In this document: piece after piece, positions 1-11,059 of the stretch | How the letters are laid out: each line of letters opens with the position of its first letter | Position numbering within the stretch: position 1 is the first letter of the stretch | Source of the DNA: Siphonodentalium dalli | Lineage: Eukaryota; Mollusca; Scaphopoda; Gadilida; Siphonodentaliidae | Assembly (NCBI GenBank): GCA_032622095.1 | Contig: CP136066.1 | Coordinates: forward strand, 97,547,319-97,611,318 | DNA length: 64,000 nt | Reading direction: 5' to 3' | Position numbers and translations under genes: made by a program | Notes under the pieces: generated by a model | Told to the model about the DNA's origin: nothing | The model's input: the letters and a program-made list of their open reading frames with translations, nothing else | Database searches by the model: none

Positions 1-400
1 CGACCTGTAGCCCGTGCTAAAGAATTTAGTCATACAAAGAGTAAAATCTAAGATGGCTGCTGGCGGCCATGTTTTTGGGCCGAATGACCCCAAAATTACT
101 CGTTCCCATCTACATGTCAATATTAACATCCATGACAAATTTCATGAAGATCAGACAAACAGTACGGCCTGTAGCCCGTGCTAATGGATTGAATTTTGAA
201 ATCCAATATGGCCACTGGCGGCCATGTTTTTTTTCCGAATGACCCCAAAATTAATTATTCTGGTCTAAATGTTGATGTCATAATGATCCGACGAAAGGTA
301 CGACCTGTAGCCTGCATTGTTGACGCCTTACGCACACACGTACACACGGACGACAAAGCCATGGCAATAGCTCAAACTTTACAAAGTAAAGTTGAGCTAA
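1..400 (+). repeat. Right end of a pearl/HINE-like tandem-repeat element
   Basis: About two units of a repeat of roughly 170 bp are visible (phrases such as CGACCTGTAGCCCGTGCTAA, GGCGGCCATG and CTCGTTCCCATCTACATGT recur), then a unique tail with a CCATGGCAATAG motif and a hairpin at 368-399. The same units and tail recur at about 11150-13350. Core tandem repeats plus a hairpin-bearing right flank match the architecture of bivalve pearl elements and helentron-associated elements. The family name is inferred from architecture; the repeat itself is direct observation. The left part lies outside the window. Confidence 0.75.
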
Positions 401-429
401 TAAGTGCAGAAGGATTCCTATTCATTGAT

Positions 430-490
430 TGGGAAATGTTAAGATATTAAGTTCAACTAATGGCCTAACTTGTTATCTGAACATTTCCCA
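430..490. repeat. Hairpin of a dispersed AAGTTCAAC repeat family
   Basis: The arms GGGAAATGTTAAGAT... and ...TATCTGAACATTTCCC are inverted repeats around a short loop. The same AGGAAATG/AAGTTCAAC/GAACATTTCC words recur near 2070-2120, 34300-34440 and 60560-60620, so this is a dispersed MITE-like family. No coding content. Confidence 0.5.
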
Positions 491-775
491 AAAGAGCTGC
501 TCCTCAATCAGGGGCGGATCTGGAAAAAAAATTCTGACCTCGAGGTACTCACCACCCCTCCCTCTACTTGCAGAAAAAAAATGTTTTTTCCTCGGCAAAA
601 TTTGACACTTTTTAAAGCTTATTTAGGAATACTATCCAATATGTATTCCCTATTCACTCTTGGTTCCAATCCTGTTCCGCTATCTATTTTACAAGTCACT
701 AAATATATGTGCCATATCCTACATGTACCATACCATTTACATGTAGTCTTCACCATTATTATGCCCCCGACTTGA

Positions 776-1320
776 AGTCGGCGGGTATATAGTCGACGTC
801 TCCGTCCGTCCGTACAAACATTTTGCATTATTGTTCAGCAACCACTGGGCAGATTTAGCTGATATTTGGTATGGTGATAGAGCAGCATGGGGGAACAGCT
901 ACATGCATAGCGCGGGTTTCGTCCACATATTTTCACCAGAGTTATGGCCCTTTTTTTACTTAGAAAATTCAATTTTGTCCGTCCGTACAAACATTTTGCA
1001 TTCTTGTTCAGCAACCGCTGGGCAGATTTAGCTGATATTTGGTATGGTTATAGAGCAGCATGGGGGAACAGCTACATGCATAGCGCGGGTTTCATCCACC
1101 CATTTTTACCAGAGTTATGGCCATTTTTTTACTTAGAAAATTCAATTTTTATTTTATTTTTTTGGTTTCCAGATGATAGCGTGAGCTTTGGTGGTACGAT
1201 TGCAAATCCCGTATTTTTGTGGATCAGTTATATGAAAATACATGTCAAGTGGGAATTTGGGTATGATCTGATGATTATTGCCCGAGTTATGGCCCTTTTT
1301 TCAACTTAGAAAATTTGAAT
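776..1320 (+). repeat. Tandem-repeat element, about 2.5 units of 170 bp
   Basis: Two near-identical units (about 804-976 and 977-1147) each run from CGTCCGTCCGTACAAACATT to GAGTTATGGCC...TTAGAAAATTCAATTTT; a diverged third follows. The GAGTTATGGCCCTTTTT phrase also marks the central repeats at 24.0-25.0 kb and 28.7-29.5 kb, linking this to the helentron-like elements there. Open frames here are repeat-derived. Confidence 0.7.
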
Positions 1321-1555
1321 TTTCGCTTAATTGTTTTTGGGTTTCCGGATCGCTTGTTTTGTGGTTTTTATTCAACATTTCTGTACGAACTTCTTTTGGA
1401 ATGGTCATATAGACCTCCTCGGATATCCGCAGTTTCGTCCATGCTTAATCCAAATTGCTACGGTCGGGGGCAAATGCCACGCTACAGCGTACCTCTTGTT
1501 ATTGACTATTGATAAAAATAAATGGTGTGAAACAATTCTATCCCAATCTCGATTA

Positions 1556-1808
1556 TTGTCGTTTTTCAACAACTAATACAACCAGTATTAAAAATATTTT
1601 GCAATAAATGTTTTTGAATGTTTGATACACATAATGGCTTTTCCTGTATATGTTCAGAATATTGGAACACCGCGAAAAAGACAAATTAAAAAAATATAAT
1701 GGTACTTTTTGTTAACATCATCAGTTTGCCAGAACAGCAACATAGCAATACAGCAGGACCCAACCGCATCATAGCACATTAGCAGGACCACTTGACCAGG
1801 GGTGAATC
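1556..1808 (+). mobile_element. Half copy of a foldback MITE (family of 56811-57338)
   Basis: This segment matches 57085-57338 over about 250 bp (GTATATGTTCAGAATAT, GGAACACCGCGAAA, AGCACATTAGCAGGACCACT, GACCAGGGGTGAATC). At 57 kb the same sequence is the right arm of an element whose left arm is its inverted copy. Only the right arm is seen here. Confidence 0.65.
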
Positions 1809-1814
1809 CCTCCA

Positions 1815-2410
1815 GATGAATAATAGGTCATTCAAGTTTATACTTTTATAACTGAGTGGGAAATCTATTTTGTCTAGAAAGGTTTAAATTGGAAACATGT
1901 TGACATATTGCGCACCATTTCCACACTTCAAATGAGACTGTCGCAATGTGGCTCCTCTTGTAAGACATGACTCACAAGTTCACCCCCCATCTCATGATCA
2001 TGGATGCAATTCTCACAATTTAGCCATTTCTATACTAAATATTCATTGACGAGTAGTGGTGTAGTTCCTTTAGGAAATGTTCATATAAAATGTTCAATAA
2101 TCGACCATTTGGTGTAAACAGTATTTATTTTGTATCCCAGATTTATACAACAATTTACAAGATGATGTTAATATATATACATGTAAGTATAATAAGTCTG
2201 AGAGAAGAGGATTTGACATCAGGCGCTTATATGGAGCCATCTCCTCGATCGACCATAGGCCATTTGTTGAACTTATATTAAGAATATGAATCCTTCTGCA
2301 CTTGTATTAGCTTTTCCTCTGTCTATCATCTGCTTCTATTACCTGAACATCCCTCCAAATGAATAATAGACCATTCAATGTATATTTTTATAACTGGTTT
2401 GGAGAATCCA
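1815..2410. repeat. Two copies of a dispersed CCTCCARATGAATAATAG repeat
   Basis: The phrase CCTCCAGATGAATAATAG...ATTCAA...TATAACTG at 1815-1880 recurs at 2350-2425, at 34438-34460 and at 60680-60750. AGGAAATGTTCATATAA-type words at 2072-2100 belong to the same family. No coding content was recognised between 1320 and 2810. Confidence 0.5.
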
Positions 2411-2811
2411 TTTAGTATAGAAAGGGTGAAGCTGCCTCGTGGGTATATAAATGCCAATCATGAAACCCAATCCCAGTAAAAGATATCCAGATATCAGCAC
2501 TACTCATTTGAGTTTTTTTCTTCAAAATCATGCAAGACCGCAGATTGCATGACATTTCAGGACTGGTGAGGTACATAATACTTACCTACTGGTTTCAAGG
2601 TATTCATGAGTTGGAAGAACTTGAGCATGTAAGCACTATGAAACAGACGCCATTAGGCAGAGGTGTTATGCACATGCAAAGATTCTTTTTAATCTATACT
2701 ATATATTTTGAGACTTCGTATATATGTGTGTATGTGTGTACTTCATAGAATCCAAAACGCGTGTACAGATTGAGCTCAAACTTCCTATGTAAGTGTCAAA
2801 TCCCACCGACA

Positions 2812-3995
2812 CGACCGTGGTCGCAGTTTAGAAACGCTCAGAGCACCCGTTCTCCAATCTCAAATCACCGCAAAGGCACGGCGTGGGTTAATCAAGTGAT
2901 TATTTAATGAGCGTTTGTTTTTGACGCATCTCTATAAAGAGCGTCTGTTTACCATTCAACGCTATTTGCATCTGCAGAGAGATATACGGAACATACATTA
3001 AATTTAAAAAACATTTGTTTCTGACCAACCATGCGAGCACGGATGGCGCGCTTTGTTTTTACAGTATATAGTTATATACCGAAATCATCCCAGATAATCA
3101 CGAATATAGCATCAGATTTCTCCCCAGATATACCGTTATAAAAGGCTACTGGAATCTGCCAATCTACGGGAAATTCCAGGGAATGCCGATTGAGCTCAAA
3201 CTTGCTACCCACGGGAAGTGTCATATATATGAGTGTGTCCTTTATAGACTCGAACCGATTGAGCTCAAACTTGCTAAATAAGAAAATAGCACCCCAAGCC
3301 GTAAATATCAACAACAACGATATTGCTACCTACGGGGAGCAACGTTATTAGCATCTGCAGAATTATGCAGAGAGAAAATGCTTTCCTATTTTTAGAACGC
3401 AACACATGTTTACGTCGCGTTGGTGATTGAGGTTCACAACGGGGTTAATTGACTGTCCGCTCTTTGCGACGATGAGGTTCACGGCGGGGACTATTGACCA
3501 ACACTCACAATTTCGTCTTTTGCATCAGATACCAACACCTCGACCGATCGGGACGAAACTTGGTACGTGAGTGTAGTTTGACCAGGTGGTCGTCGCTGTC
3601 GTATTGGCGAGCCCGTGCGACGCCCGTATGTGAATGTATCTTGCGCCGGGTACAAATTTTATCGGGTCGCCGAGCCCGTGCGACGCCCGTGCAGCGCATG
3701 CGCAGACGAGATCTCGGAAACGGGTGGAGCTATCGACTTGAAATTTGCTATGTGAATGTATCTTGCGCCGGGTACAAATTTTATCGGGTCGCCGAGTCCG
3801 TGCGACGCCAGCTTCGCGCATGCGCAGACCAGATCTCGGAAACGGGTGGAGCTACCGGGTACAAATTTTTCTTATTGAAACGCGTGGAGCTAAAAATTAA
3901 AAAAAAATATTTAAAAAATGTCATGTTTCGGACAAGCCGCCGGTGGCGGGCTAACCTGCTAGTTTATGAATACACTGAGAAAAGTAGGTAATTAT
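2812..3995. repeat. Repeat cluster with GATTGAGCTCAAACTT and CGCCGGGTACAAATTTTATC units
   Basis: GATTGAGCTCAAACTTGCTA recurs at 2767, 3189 and 3258. From about 3600 to 3870 a unit of roughly 140 bp (GAATGTATCTTGCGCCGGGT...GATCTCGGAAACGGGTGGAGC) is present about twice. This is the more GC-rich class of invertebrate tandem-repeat element. Open frames across it are in repeat units and are not genes. Confidence 0.6.
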
Positions 3996-5060
3996 CTTAC
4001 ACAATTTGACCCTCCTGTGAACCAATTTGTTTTCTCAAGTTGAATAATTTTCAATTGCACTCCCAACGATACTAAATTATAATTTTACACCTGGTTCCAA
4101 CTGTTAAAACAAATTCCAACAAAAACACCACCAATGAGTGGACATTTTTCTAACTGAAGGCAAATTAATATAAAATTTGTTTGAAACTTGAACAATATTC
4201 AATCATTGATCCTAAACAGTGCACTTTATACTAGATACCGGTATTGGTTGGATATTTATGATAACAATAATTTATAATTCAATCATTGTCTCTATCCAAA
4301 ATATCAAACTGCTGGTATTCCAGCCAGAGCTCTCATAGCATCGCTAACCTCTCTTTGTTATCGACATAGTCCAAATACCGGAGTTTACAAGATTCTTGTA
4401 AATTGGAGAAAATAAGTGTTCAATAATGATTTTGTCACCGACAACATAGACTGATCTCATAATACCAGAATCGTGTTCAAACCGGCTCATAATGAGTTTC
4501 CCAAATAATTGTTAGATTTGCATGGGACTATTTTGTCTACTTATACGGTAGTATTATATCTACTATTGCATTGGCATGTGAATGACACATTGCACAGAGA
4601 CAACTGATGCTCTGCATTGTTTTATACGATACAAGTTTCATGTTTCGTGCATTAATTCAGTGATATTAGATAAATTTAATAGCAGACGAAAATTAAATTG
4701 GTATTTTGACAAATGTGTTATCTGTAGAGATTGATTCCATCCATGAAATTTTGATCTATATTGGAGGGTTGGGGTGGAAATACCCCTACCCACCTGTCGC
4801 CATGTTCCTGGCGGCCGCAATGCAAATTGACCAACAAGTTTCTGGTGCATCTTGTTTGTCAAATGTGTCCGACTGTGTAAAAGGCATTAAATTTTTCAAA
4901 TTATTCTGGCATGGGCGGCCAACTATTCTTCATGAGCTTGATCACCTCTTATTGCTCTGGCAACTATAAAAAGCCCCCAAGCCAATAATTCACTGATACC
5001 TGTGACAGATGAGGCGGGGAAATGTATGCAGTATAATATCAATTCTCATTATATTAAAAT
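3996..5060. other. AT-rich spacer, no gene recognised
   Basis: Nothing with coding character or a clear repeat relationship to the rest of the window was seen between the repeat cluster and the 3' end of MRPS12. Confidence 0.4.
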
Positions 5061-5085
5061 TTTATTCATCTTTGAACATTTTATT
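5061..5085 (-). terminator. MRPS12 polyadenylation signals
   Basis: On the minus strand AATAAA occurs at 5085-5080, sharing the last A of the TGA stop, and again at 5066-5061. Either could direct cleavage just downstream. Confidence 0.6.
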
Positions 5086-5461
5086 CATTTTTGAACATGA
5101 GCAAGGTCATATTTTCCGCGAATGCACCTGACCTTCACACCAGGAACATCCTTCAGTCGTCCAGCTTTAACTAGCACTACACTATGTTCTTGCAAATTGT
5201 GTCCCTCTCCTGGCACGTATGCGGTCAGTTCCTTTCCGAATGACATCCTCAAACGGACACATTTACGATTGGCAGAATTTGGCTTTTTGGGTTTCTTTAT
5301 TAATGTTCTGAGAACGACTCCTTTAGCCTGGGGTCGTCCCTCCAGTGGGTGAGGGGGCCTTTTCTTGGGAGCTGGGGGACCAGATCTATGCATCTGCTCC
5401 AATGTGGCCATACATCTGTTCACTGTTGACTGAATGCAATTCCCTAAGGGTGACCTTGAAC
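5085..5461 (-). CDS. MRPS12: MRPS12 coding exon 2 (mature S12 domain)
   Basis: Carries all conserved S12 residues. Alternative acceptors exist slightly downstream (ATTCAG, CAACAG, GAACAG), but TTGTAG at 5463-5462 keeps the frame with exon 1. Confidence 0.93.
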
Positions 5462-7166
5462 CTACAACAAATGAATGTTGAATAATGAAGTTTTCAAGCC
5501 TGCAGATTAATAAATTTTGCACAACCTAATTTTCATTCTGTCGGTTGGTACTTAGGTAACCCATAGTTTGATCACTTAGAATTTGTTTAGGTAACCCACA
5601 GTTCACCAAGAAGGTTATGCAAAGTTACACTCGCCCGCCCAATCTTGTGCAAATAATAATGGACAAATACATTTGTAACTATGCTCTTTGCATATCACTT
5701 GAGGTATGGAAACAGTGATCGTGAGAAATTCATAAACATTTACACCACCTGTTTTTCGTTCATGGCATTTTCATTATAGCAATTTAGGTAAAATTCAGGT
5801 GAACTAAATGAACTCAAATCTGCAGCCCTGAGTTTCTCTTTATCTTTCAATTCTAACGGTTAGTTGGTAGGTTTTACCACCATTTTAGTCAGTAGCTATA
5901 ACACGACTTGGTTCGTTTTATTTGTAGAGCAAATTCCATTCAGAAGGGTAATTTCACAATGAAACCAGTGTTTATAGAAATGATTAACCCCAGGTAAGCA
6001 ACTAATGCAGCACATAAAAGGGGTGGGGTCAATAAACAAGCTTAAAATTTGGGAAATATGGCATGGAGAAAAGGACCAGAAAAGGGAACCACTGCACCTC
6101 CAGCAGAAACCCTGGTACTGGTATACATGTATACCATTGATAAAGTACAGTAATGCCCTAAGTAACCGACTCCTTAACCACAGCAGAATTATGGGTAACT
6201 TTTCAGGATTTAGTCGGAAATATGGTTTGTTGCCATTCGTTGGAAACCTCTCCCGAGTGGTTACGGAGTCGATTACTTAGGGCATTACTGTATACTAGGG
6301 ATGGGAGATACAACCACTGCATTACCAGCCCTGCAAAATGCAAAAGCCATAGAAGCCAGTACTTATAGAATTTTGTGCAAAGGCCAATTTCAAGTGCTGC
6401 ATTTACAGGAAGAGATAGACCATCTTTAAGACATTTTTTGTGGTTTTATTTCAGTTCTCAGACTGGATTTCACATTCGTGACAGAATGGTGCTCGATCTA
6501 TAAATGGTTGTTTTCCAATAATTGTAAGTGACATTGTCGTATACAATAATAGTCTTATGTCCAGCATTAACCCTTTCATGACTGGAGCTTCCTGAAATTT
6601 TGCCAAAACCCTGTGCCAGTGCATTCTCTTATATATGTGAGTCGCCCATAGAAAGCCTCGCATTTATAAGAGAATGCATTAGCATAAGAATATTAACCTT
6701 GACCTTGTAAGCCAGTGCATGCATTCTCTTACCTATTGGAAACTCGCATATATAAGAGAATGCACTGGCACAGGATCTTTAATGCTGCATCAGCGCAGCT
6801 CCGGTCATGAAAGGGTTAAGAAAAACATCAAAGTCTCAAACATAACCATAGCTAATATGAAGTCTTCACAAAACTTACCCCATACATCTTTTCAATATTC
6901 CAATTCAATATTTCATAACCATTTTTTATTGCATTGTAAGAATATCAGCCTTTGGTCTGGAACACCATATATAAAAAAATATAATTACATATATTTGTAT
7001 CGGGAGCCGCACATTGAGATACATATCGTATCGCAATACAAACCGTATCACCTATCCCTAACTTAGAATACTCACACTTTTGAGGACAAATCACACTGCA
7101 GGGTCGGCTAATGTTACTGATAAGGAGAGATCTAAACTGACCACATAGTGCATTAAGCATAGCCAT
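5085..7166 (-). CDS. MRPS12: Mitochondrial small ribosomal subunit protein uS12m
   Basis: Encodes the mitochondrial version of ribosomal protein S12, part of the decoding centre of the mitoribosomal small subunit. Coding parts are 7166-7076 and 5461-5085, split by a phase-1 intron (5462-7075), giving 155 residues. Residues 1-30 ([10 protein letters not shown]...) have Arg, Ser and hydrophobic residues and no acids, as expected of a mitochondrial presequence. The mature part starts near MATLEQMHR and carries the family motifs [13 protein letters not shown] and [10 protein letters not shown], ending [11 protein letters not shown], all typical of S12. The donor (T|GTGAGT) and acceptor (TTGTAG|GT) agree in phase. 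The start has A at -3 and G at +4. An AATAAA overlaps the stop codon and another lies about 20 bases on. Two MITEs sit in the intron. The family call is very secure; the exon 1 assignment is inferred from phase and presequence character. Confidence 0.93.
6148..6290. mobile_element. Tc1/mariner-type MITE, 143 bp
   Basis: Terminal inverted repeats start CAGTAATGCCCTAAGTAA and end TTACTTAGGGCATTACTG, with TA on both sides. The ends match the longer copy at 55902-56107. A CAGT start and TA duplication are typical of Tc1/mariner. It lies in the MRPS12 intron. Confidence 0.85.
6571..6815. mobile_element. TTAA-flanked MITE, family T4
   Basis: Termini CCCTTTCATGACTGGAGC / GCTCCGGTCATGAAAGGG are flanked by TTAA (6567-6570 and 6816-6819). 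Inside are repeated AGTGCATTCTCTTATATATG and inverted TATAAGAGAATGCA motifs. A second copy is at 7344-7562. TTAA flanks suggest piggyBac-type transposition. Lies in the MRPS12 intron. Confidence 0.8.
7076..7166 (-). CDS. MRPS12: MRPS12 coding exon 1 (presequence)
   Basis: Thirty codons plus one base, from ATG at 7166 to a strong GTGAGT donor at 7075. Phase 1 matches the start of exon 2. Confidence 0.75.
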
Positions 7167-7343
7167 TTACACTGAAACAAAAAATAAGATGAGTCACTCA
7201 CTACTGAGAAGATCACACCCAAACTGCACAGTTCAAATATATATAAACTTGAAAAAAAGTTAAAACGTAACGTAATTTAAGTGTCCAAAAAAGTGTAAGT
7301 ACAATAATTCATTTCTTTCAAGACACCAAGTTATCTATCTTAA

Positions 7344-7562
7344 CCCTTTAATGATGGGAGCAGCGTGGTGTAGCATTAAAGATCCTATGCCAGTGCATTC
7401 TCTTATATATGCGAGGCTCCCAATAGGAGATTCGCATATACATGTATAAGAGAATGCACTGGGTTACACAGTCACAGTAAATATTGTTAGGCCAAAATAT
7501 TCTCTTGTATATGCGAGGCTCCCATGGAAGCAAAATTTCAGGAAGTTCCAATCATGGAATGG
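7344..7562. mobile_element. TTAA-flanked MITE, family T4, second copy
   Basis: Termini CCCTTTAATGATGGGAGC / AATCATGGAATGG are flanked by TTAA at 7340-7343 and 7563-7566. It shares the TCTTATATATGCGAGGCTCCC internal motifs with 6571-6815. It lies about 180 bp upstream of the MRPS12 start codon. Confidence 0.75.
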
Positions 7563-7762
7563 TTAAACTAACATGGCTCGTTTGTATACACAATATAATG
7601 TCACCCGGCCCCGCATGATCTACTGAAATCCAATAAATATCAGGTTTCTATTACGTACCGTGGCAGCCAGACTTTGTTACATAGCATAGCCATAGTACAG
7701 CGAGGTGTTGAGTAAAATCCCCCCTCTTGCAACTGGTACCTACACTATTTGTTAAACATAAG

Positions 7763-7886
7763 GTAATAGCATAGTGTTTTGATAGACGATATCTCAGTTG
7801 AATGTGGAATATTCGTGAGGCACAGCTGAAATGTTCCACTTTCAATGAGTTGAGATATCATCCATCTCAAAACACGCTATGCCATT
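7763..7886. repeat. Hairpin MITE-like inverted repeat
   Basis: Arms AATAGCATAGTGTTTTGAT...GATATCTCA and TGAGATATCATCCATCTCAAAACACGCTATG are inverted copies about 40 bases long. No protein is encoded. Confidence 0.6.
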
Positions 7887-7889
7887 GTT

Positions 7890-8275
7890 GTGTTAACTTA
7901 TACAACCCTAATTACTTATTTCTTTATTTTTTGGGGGACCTTTTTGAGTTTTTTTCAGAGTGAAACTCAACGTTTTCGCACATTTTGTTTACAAAATAAT
8001 CAGAACCAAACTCTATTCATGAGCGACTAGCTACAGGTGTATGTTAGAATAGTCGGATCCACAGACTAGCATCATATTTGCTTTTCATTGGTGACATAAA
8101 TCATAAGCCGAATAAATGGTGATAATTCCTAAAGCATAAACCCACAAAGGTCAAGCTGGGAACCAAAAACACCTTTTCGTAAAGCTGGGTACTGAACACA
8201 CAAACTGTGGCGACAATGACCCCTTTGGCAGTTGTTGGCCCAAAGGCACCACAGTCACTGGTAGCTGAGTAGGGC
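7890..8275. other. Non-coding spacer
   Basis: No gene seen. It contains AAAGCTGGGTACTGAAC words like those in the arms of the following element, so it may be part of that element's left arm. Confidence 0.35.
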
Positions 8276-8279
8276 CTAC

Positions 8280-9235
8280 TGAAGGTGTCACTGTCATCAC
8301 ACGACGTGCAGTTGAGTATCCAGCTTAATATTTCATGTGGCCGACTAACTCGCTAATAACAAATCAGTGCAGTTGAGTACCTCGCTTTACGAAATCTCAC
8401 AGCTAAATGAGATTCCCAAAATCGTCTGCTAAATTGCTTTTATTTTTGGAGAATTCCAATGTCCAAAACAAAATGAAAATTCAAGCTGGTGTGACATAAA
8501 GTCTAAAGACGCACCGTATCCTTACAATTAAATCGTTCGATGACCAGTAAGGCCGATGGGGTCATTGTCACAAGGCTCCGGTCACATTCGTAGCCAGCTT
8601 TTTAAATCGATCACAAATGTAGCCAGCTTTTCACCGGCGATCACATTCGTAGCCAGCTTTTCTAATTGCATGCTTTATATGGCGCGAAATATGACGTCAT
8701 CGCGCTCGTGACTAAAATGTGGACGTCATTCTCCAAAACTGACTTCGTTTATCAACTTATATCGGAACATAATTCGAGCATTCTAACGACACTGATCAGA
8801 AACGTTAGATTATTAGATGAACTAATATCAAATTAAAATTCAAGTTGTTTTTCATCCATCAACTCAGAACAATGAGGCTCGCGTGAATATGATAAGCTGG
8901 CTACAAATGTGATCACCATAGAAAAGCTGGCTACATTTGTGATCGATTTAAAAAGCTGGCTACGAATGTGATCGATGCCTTGTGACAATGACCCCATCAG
9001 CACCAGTAAGCCTATATAAAATATCTTAGTAGTATCATGTGATCTCATTCCAAGATTTTGTAAAGCGAGTAGTTCAGTCATGAACGTAGTGCTTACCCTA
9101 AGCAGCAATCTGTGAATTCATGCAGTCATGTTGACCTAGCACTGTTCGTTAAGTGAGGTACTCGACCGCACGAATTATTAAGCTGGATACTCAATCGCAC
9201 ATCACGTGATGATAGTGATGCTGAAAGTGTTGTCT
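8280..9235. mobile_element. Element with inverted GAGTACCTCGCTTTACG arms
   Basis: The left arm (GTCACTGTCATCACACGACG, CAGTTGAGTATCCAGCTTAAT, GAGTACCTCGCTTTACG) is matched inverted on the right (GTAAAGCGAGTAG, GAGGTACTCGACCGCACGA, ATTAAGCTGGATACTCAAT). A different element (8552-9001) is inserted between the arms. No transposase is present. Ends are approximate. Confidence 0.65.
8552..9001. mobile_element. Nested TIR element with 9-bp duplication ACCAGTAAG
   Basis: The direct repeat ACCAGTAAG occurs at 8543-8551 and 9002-9010. Just inside are inverted GATGGGGTCATTGTCAC ends. Three inverted copies per arm of a GATCACAAATGTAGCCAGCT motif follow. A 9-bp duplication suggests Mutator-like transposition; the superfamily is an inference. 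Confidence 0.75.
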
Positions 9236-9260
9236 TCATATGATTTCAAGAGTTACATGT

Positions 9261-9486
9261 ATCTATCCTGGAAACTGGCTAACCTATGAAATAACCATCT
9301 GCACCTTTTTGCGCGTATTTTATTTAACTGTAAATTTGTTTGTTCCTTGCAGTCCTTTCTAATCTTTGATATTTGTATTGTTTAAGTGCACAAAAATAAT
9401 AGAAACTATTAAATAAAAAGCGCAAACGGTTATCTCATAGTGTCATACGAGTCATATTCATAGGTTTAGCGCGTTTCAGGATAGAT
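9261..9486. mobile_element. MITE with ATCTATCCTG ends
   Basis: ATCTATCCTGGAAACTGGCT AACCTATGAA at the left is mirrored by TTCATAGGTTTAGCG ...CAGGATAGAT at the right. It is about 226 bp and has no open frame. Confidence 0.65.
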
Positions 9487-11059
9487 TAGATAACTATTGA
9501 AGGCAATCTCACACGACTTCCCCATCGAGTAAATTTTGGGCTGAAGTTTGTTAGAATGTACCGCCATCTTCCCCCAAGCCCACCCACCCTGCCAGGGTTT
9601 TTTCCTATAGTGTTCTTGAAACGTGTCTCTCTGTGGTGTGATTCTTTTGGTGTGCCTGTTATTTAGTAAAGGTGATATTTTACTAAATAATGGGAATATT
9701 AGAGTTATATTTCTTTGAAAAACTCAAAACATTGGGCGACAACGGGGAAGTCTTATGATATTGCCCTCTTTAAAAAATTACCATCCTATAAAAACCAAAC
9801 TGATCACTGGGACGTATTTTTACAGATACAGAAGACAACACTTTTCGCGATAGTGACCCCTTTGAACAGCCCTAGTTACGTACTCAGTAGTAGCAGTAAG
9901 TACTAGCACCGCAGTAGCAGCACTAGTCCATCGATCTATATTTACAATATACGTCGATGACTAGTCCAACAAATTAGACTATTCGGGTTAAGATATATTT
10001 TAATATTTGGACATCTACGATTATCTTAACCCTTCTGAAGGATTAAGAGGTCCATAAACGTCCAAATATTAAAATTCCTCTTAACACGTTGAGTGCCGGA
10101 AATCAATTAGTAATCTCGCCAGTTTGCCAAATCGTGGCAAGATAGATACCCGTAGTAGACCATAATTTGGCTTCAATGAAGCAAGAATTGGATGACGTCG
10201 CGACTTTAGATGACAGAAACAGCGATTGATAGTACTACGAGATAACTCGTAGCCGGCAATGGCAGAAGGAATTTGGGTATTCCCACCACCAGTGCCAACT
10301 ACGAGTTATCTCGTAGACACAATTGGACACGTTTGAGCAACAAATATGAAGTAGAATGTAACCCAAACAAGTTATTTTGGTGGTCAGCATATTTATGGAG
10401 GTGTGTGTGTCCTTGTTGTGGTAAAAGCTCGTTATATAATTATATTATGGCTGATGCACACTGGAGCCAATTACTTATATGAGCATGCATGGCTACAGAC
10501 GGTGAATCCGACGTGGAATCGGGTGAACTTGTTTCCTGTGAGGATGAGTTTATTTCGTCCATGACAACGAGCATGCATCTTTACGAGCATGCATCTTCTG
10601 TTGTTTCGGGCATTGTAAGTTATCTCCCATATAGCCTAATTTAGGCCTATGCTAGGGTTCCAAAGTACAGCCCGAAATAATAGTGTAGGAAGAATTGTCA
10701 GCACAAAATTAAAGCAACGATGCAACAGTAGCCAAATAGATCCCTGTGTATTCAGGAGTGTGCTACATGTAACGATTCCATATAATCCATCCGTCTGGAA
10801 ATAAGTTACCCTTACCCCAAACATCTATGCATTGCTACACAAAACCATTTATCCGCACATACATGTGGAACAGTTCGATGAACTGCATGACGTCTAGAGT
10901 ACAGTAATTGTTATGCTTTCCATTGTCCAACACGTTCGGAAGAGGGTACAATGTAGCTTTGGGGAATAATTCTTCCGCTTTAAGTGAATTATAAATAATA
11001 AAATACCTAGCCCCCAAATGGAGCCGCACAGTGTATTCCAAAAACAACTGCTGTGTTCC

